Positions 63,789 to 64,000 of a DNA stretch of 64,000 bases are shown here, one piece after another; the stretch's first letter is position 1; each line of letters opens with the position of its first letter. A model generated the notes under the pieces. It was not told where the DNA came from, did not search any database, and saw only the letters and a program-made list of their open reading frames with translations. Both the position numbers and the translations under genes were made by a program. The DNA is from Candidatus Leptovillus affinis. GTDB lineage: Bacteria; Chloroflexota; Anaerolineae; Promineifilales; Promineifilaceae. Where the stretch lies: contig JADIYP010000002.1 of the NCBI GenBank assembly GCA_016705235.1, positions 124,001 to 188,000 of the forward strand, given 5' to 3'.

Positions 63789-63937
63789 AGACCCCAAGGG
63801 TTTGCTCCCTTGAAAATAGATTTGTCAAATCTTAAAGATTTGACAAATCTCAACCTATTCATTCGTGGTGGTGGGTTAGACCACTCATGATGTCTCCTGA
63901 GAATTTGGCTTATTTAGGTACCAAACCCTTGGGGTCT
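63789..63937. repeat. R2 element, long form (copy f)
   Basis: AGACCCCAAGGGTTT and AAACCCTTGGGGTCT ends at full length enclose the AAATCTTAAAGATTT palindrome, CATTCGTGGTGGTGGG and GAATTTGGCTTATTTAGG. It is the best-preserved long copy. It lies upstream of the GH16 gene, about 70 bases from the start codon, so it may affect the promoter. Confidence 0.9.
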
Positions 63938-64000
63938 TGCCAAAGGAACCTGAACAGTTACGGAATTTAAACCCTGAGGGGTTGATTTCTTAAAAAAACC

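Noticed and set aside
1..64000. CRISPR array
   Set aside because: The repeats found are dispersed or paired inverted repeats with no regular direct-repeat/spacer pattern, and no cas gene was seen.
1..64000. Integrase, phage or insertion-sequence transposase genes
   Set aside because: No product with such motifs was recognised; only non-autonomous repeats are present.

Overview
The window is bacterial chromosome, moderately GC-rich, with about 40 genes, most of them on the minus strand. The best guess for the source is an uncultured Chloroflexota (Anaerolineae-like) bacterium. This rests on gene style: lipoproteins with long Pro/Thr linkers, META/DUF4377 lipoproteins, NBR1-type Ig domains on a Ser/Thr kinase and on a binding protein, FhaA/FhaB-like FHA proteins, and T-box control of an aminoacyl-tRNA synthetase. 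No rRNA or marker gene settles it, so this is inference.

Layout. 1-4.8 kb: a ChvE/XylF-type sugar-binding lipoprotein whose binding domain is duplicated in tandem inside one gene, a histidine kinase fused to a dead sugar-ABC-ATPase domain, and a REC-HTH-REC response regulator. 4.8-7.9 kb: leuS behind a T-box leader with a tRNA-Ala gene lodged inside it, and a second tRNA-Ala just upstream. 8.2 kb: a SelW/Rdx-type selenoprotein read through UGA. 8.6-24 kb: a PP2C-like propeller protein, an MscS channel, META lipoproteins, a NAGPA-type secreted protein, a multidomain binding protein, and a membrane/hydrolase operon. 24-27 kb: a small operon (Nudix, K+ channel, EEP nuclease-like) carrying at least five one-base frameshifts. 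27-36 kb: two APC-type permeases (one KimA-like), an ALDH7 dehydrogenase, a frameshifted secreted protein and a GNAT. 36-44.5 kb: a PknB-like kinase, an acyl/oxalyl-CoA ligase, PanE-like, ADH and SDR enzymes, and two FHA proteins. 44.6-53.9 kb: selD with an in-frame UGA (selenocysteine), a large uncharacterised protein, an M24 peptidase, signal peptidase I, an FAD oxidoreductase, an SPFH pair and an APH-like kinase. 54-63.7 kb: a four-gene beta-1,3-glucan (laminarin) locus made of a GH16, a GH94-clan phosphorylase (GH161-like) and two GH3s.

The whole window is studded with the palindrome ACGGCCGT. I counted about 130 copies by eye where one to three are expected, so it is a highly iterated palindrome comparable in kind to cyanobacterial HIP1. 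Intergenic space is filled by at least five families of short inverted-repeat (MITE-like) elements, some of which supply stop codons to neighbouring genes.

Functional threads: selenium metabolism (SelD making selenophosphate, a Sec-containing Rdx protein), sugar sensing and uptake (ChvE-like protein plus ABC-like kinase), beta-glucan breakdown by phosphorolysis, and Ser/Thr kinase-FHA signalling.
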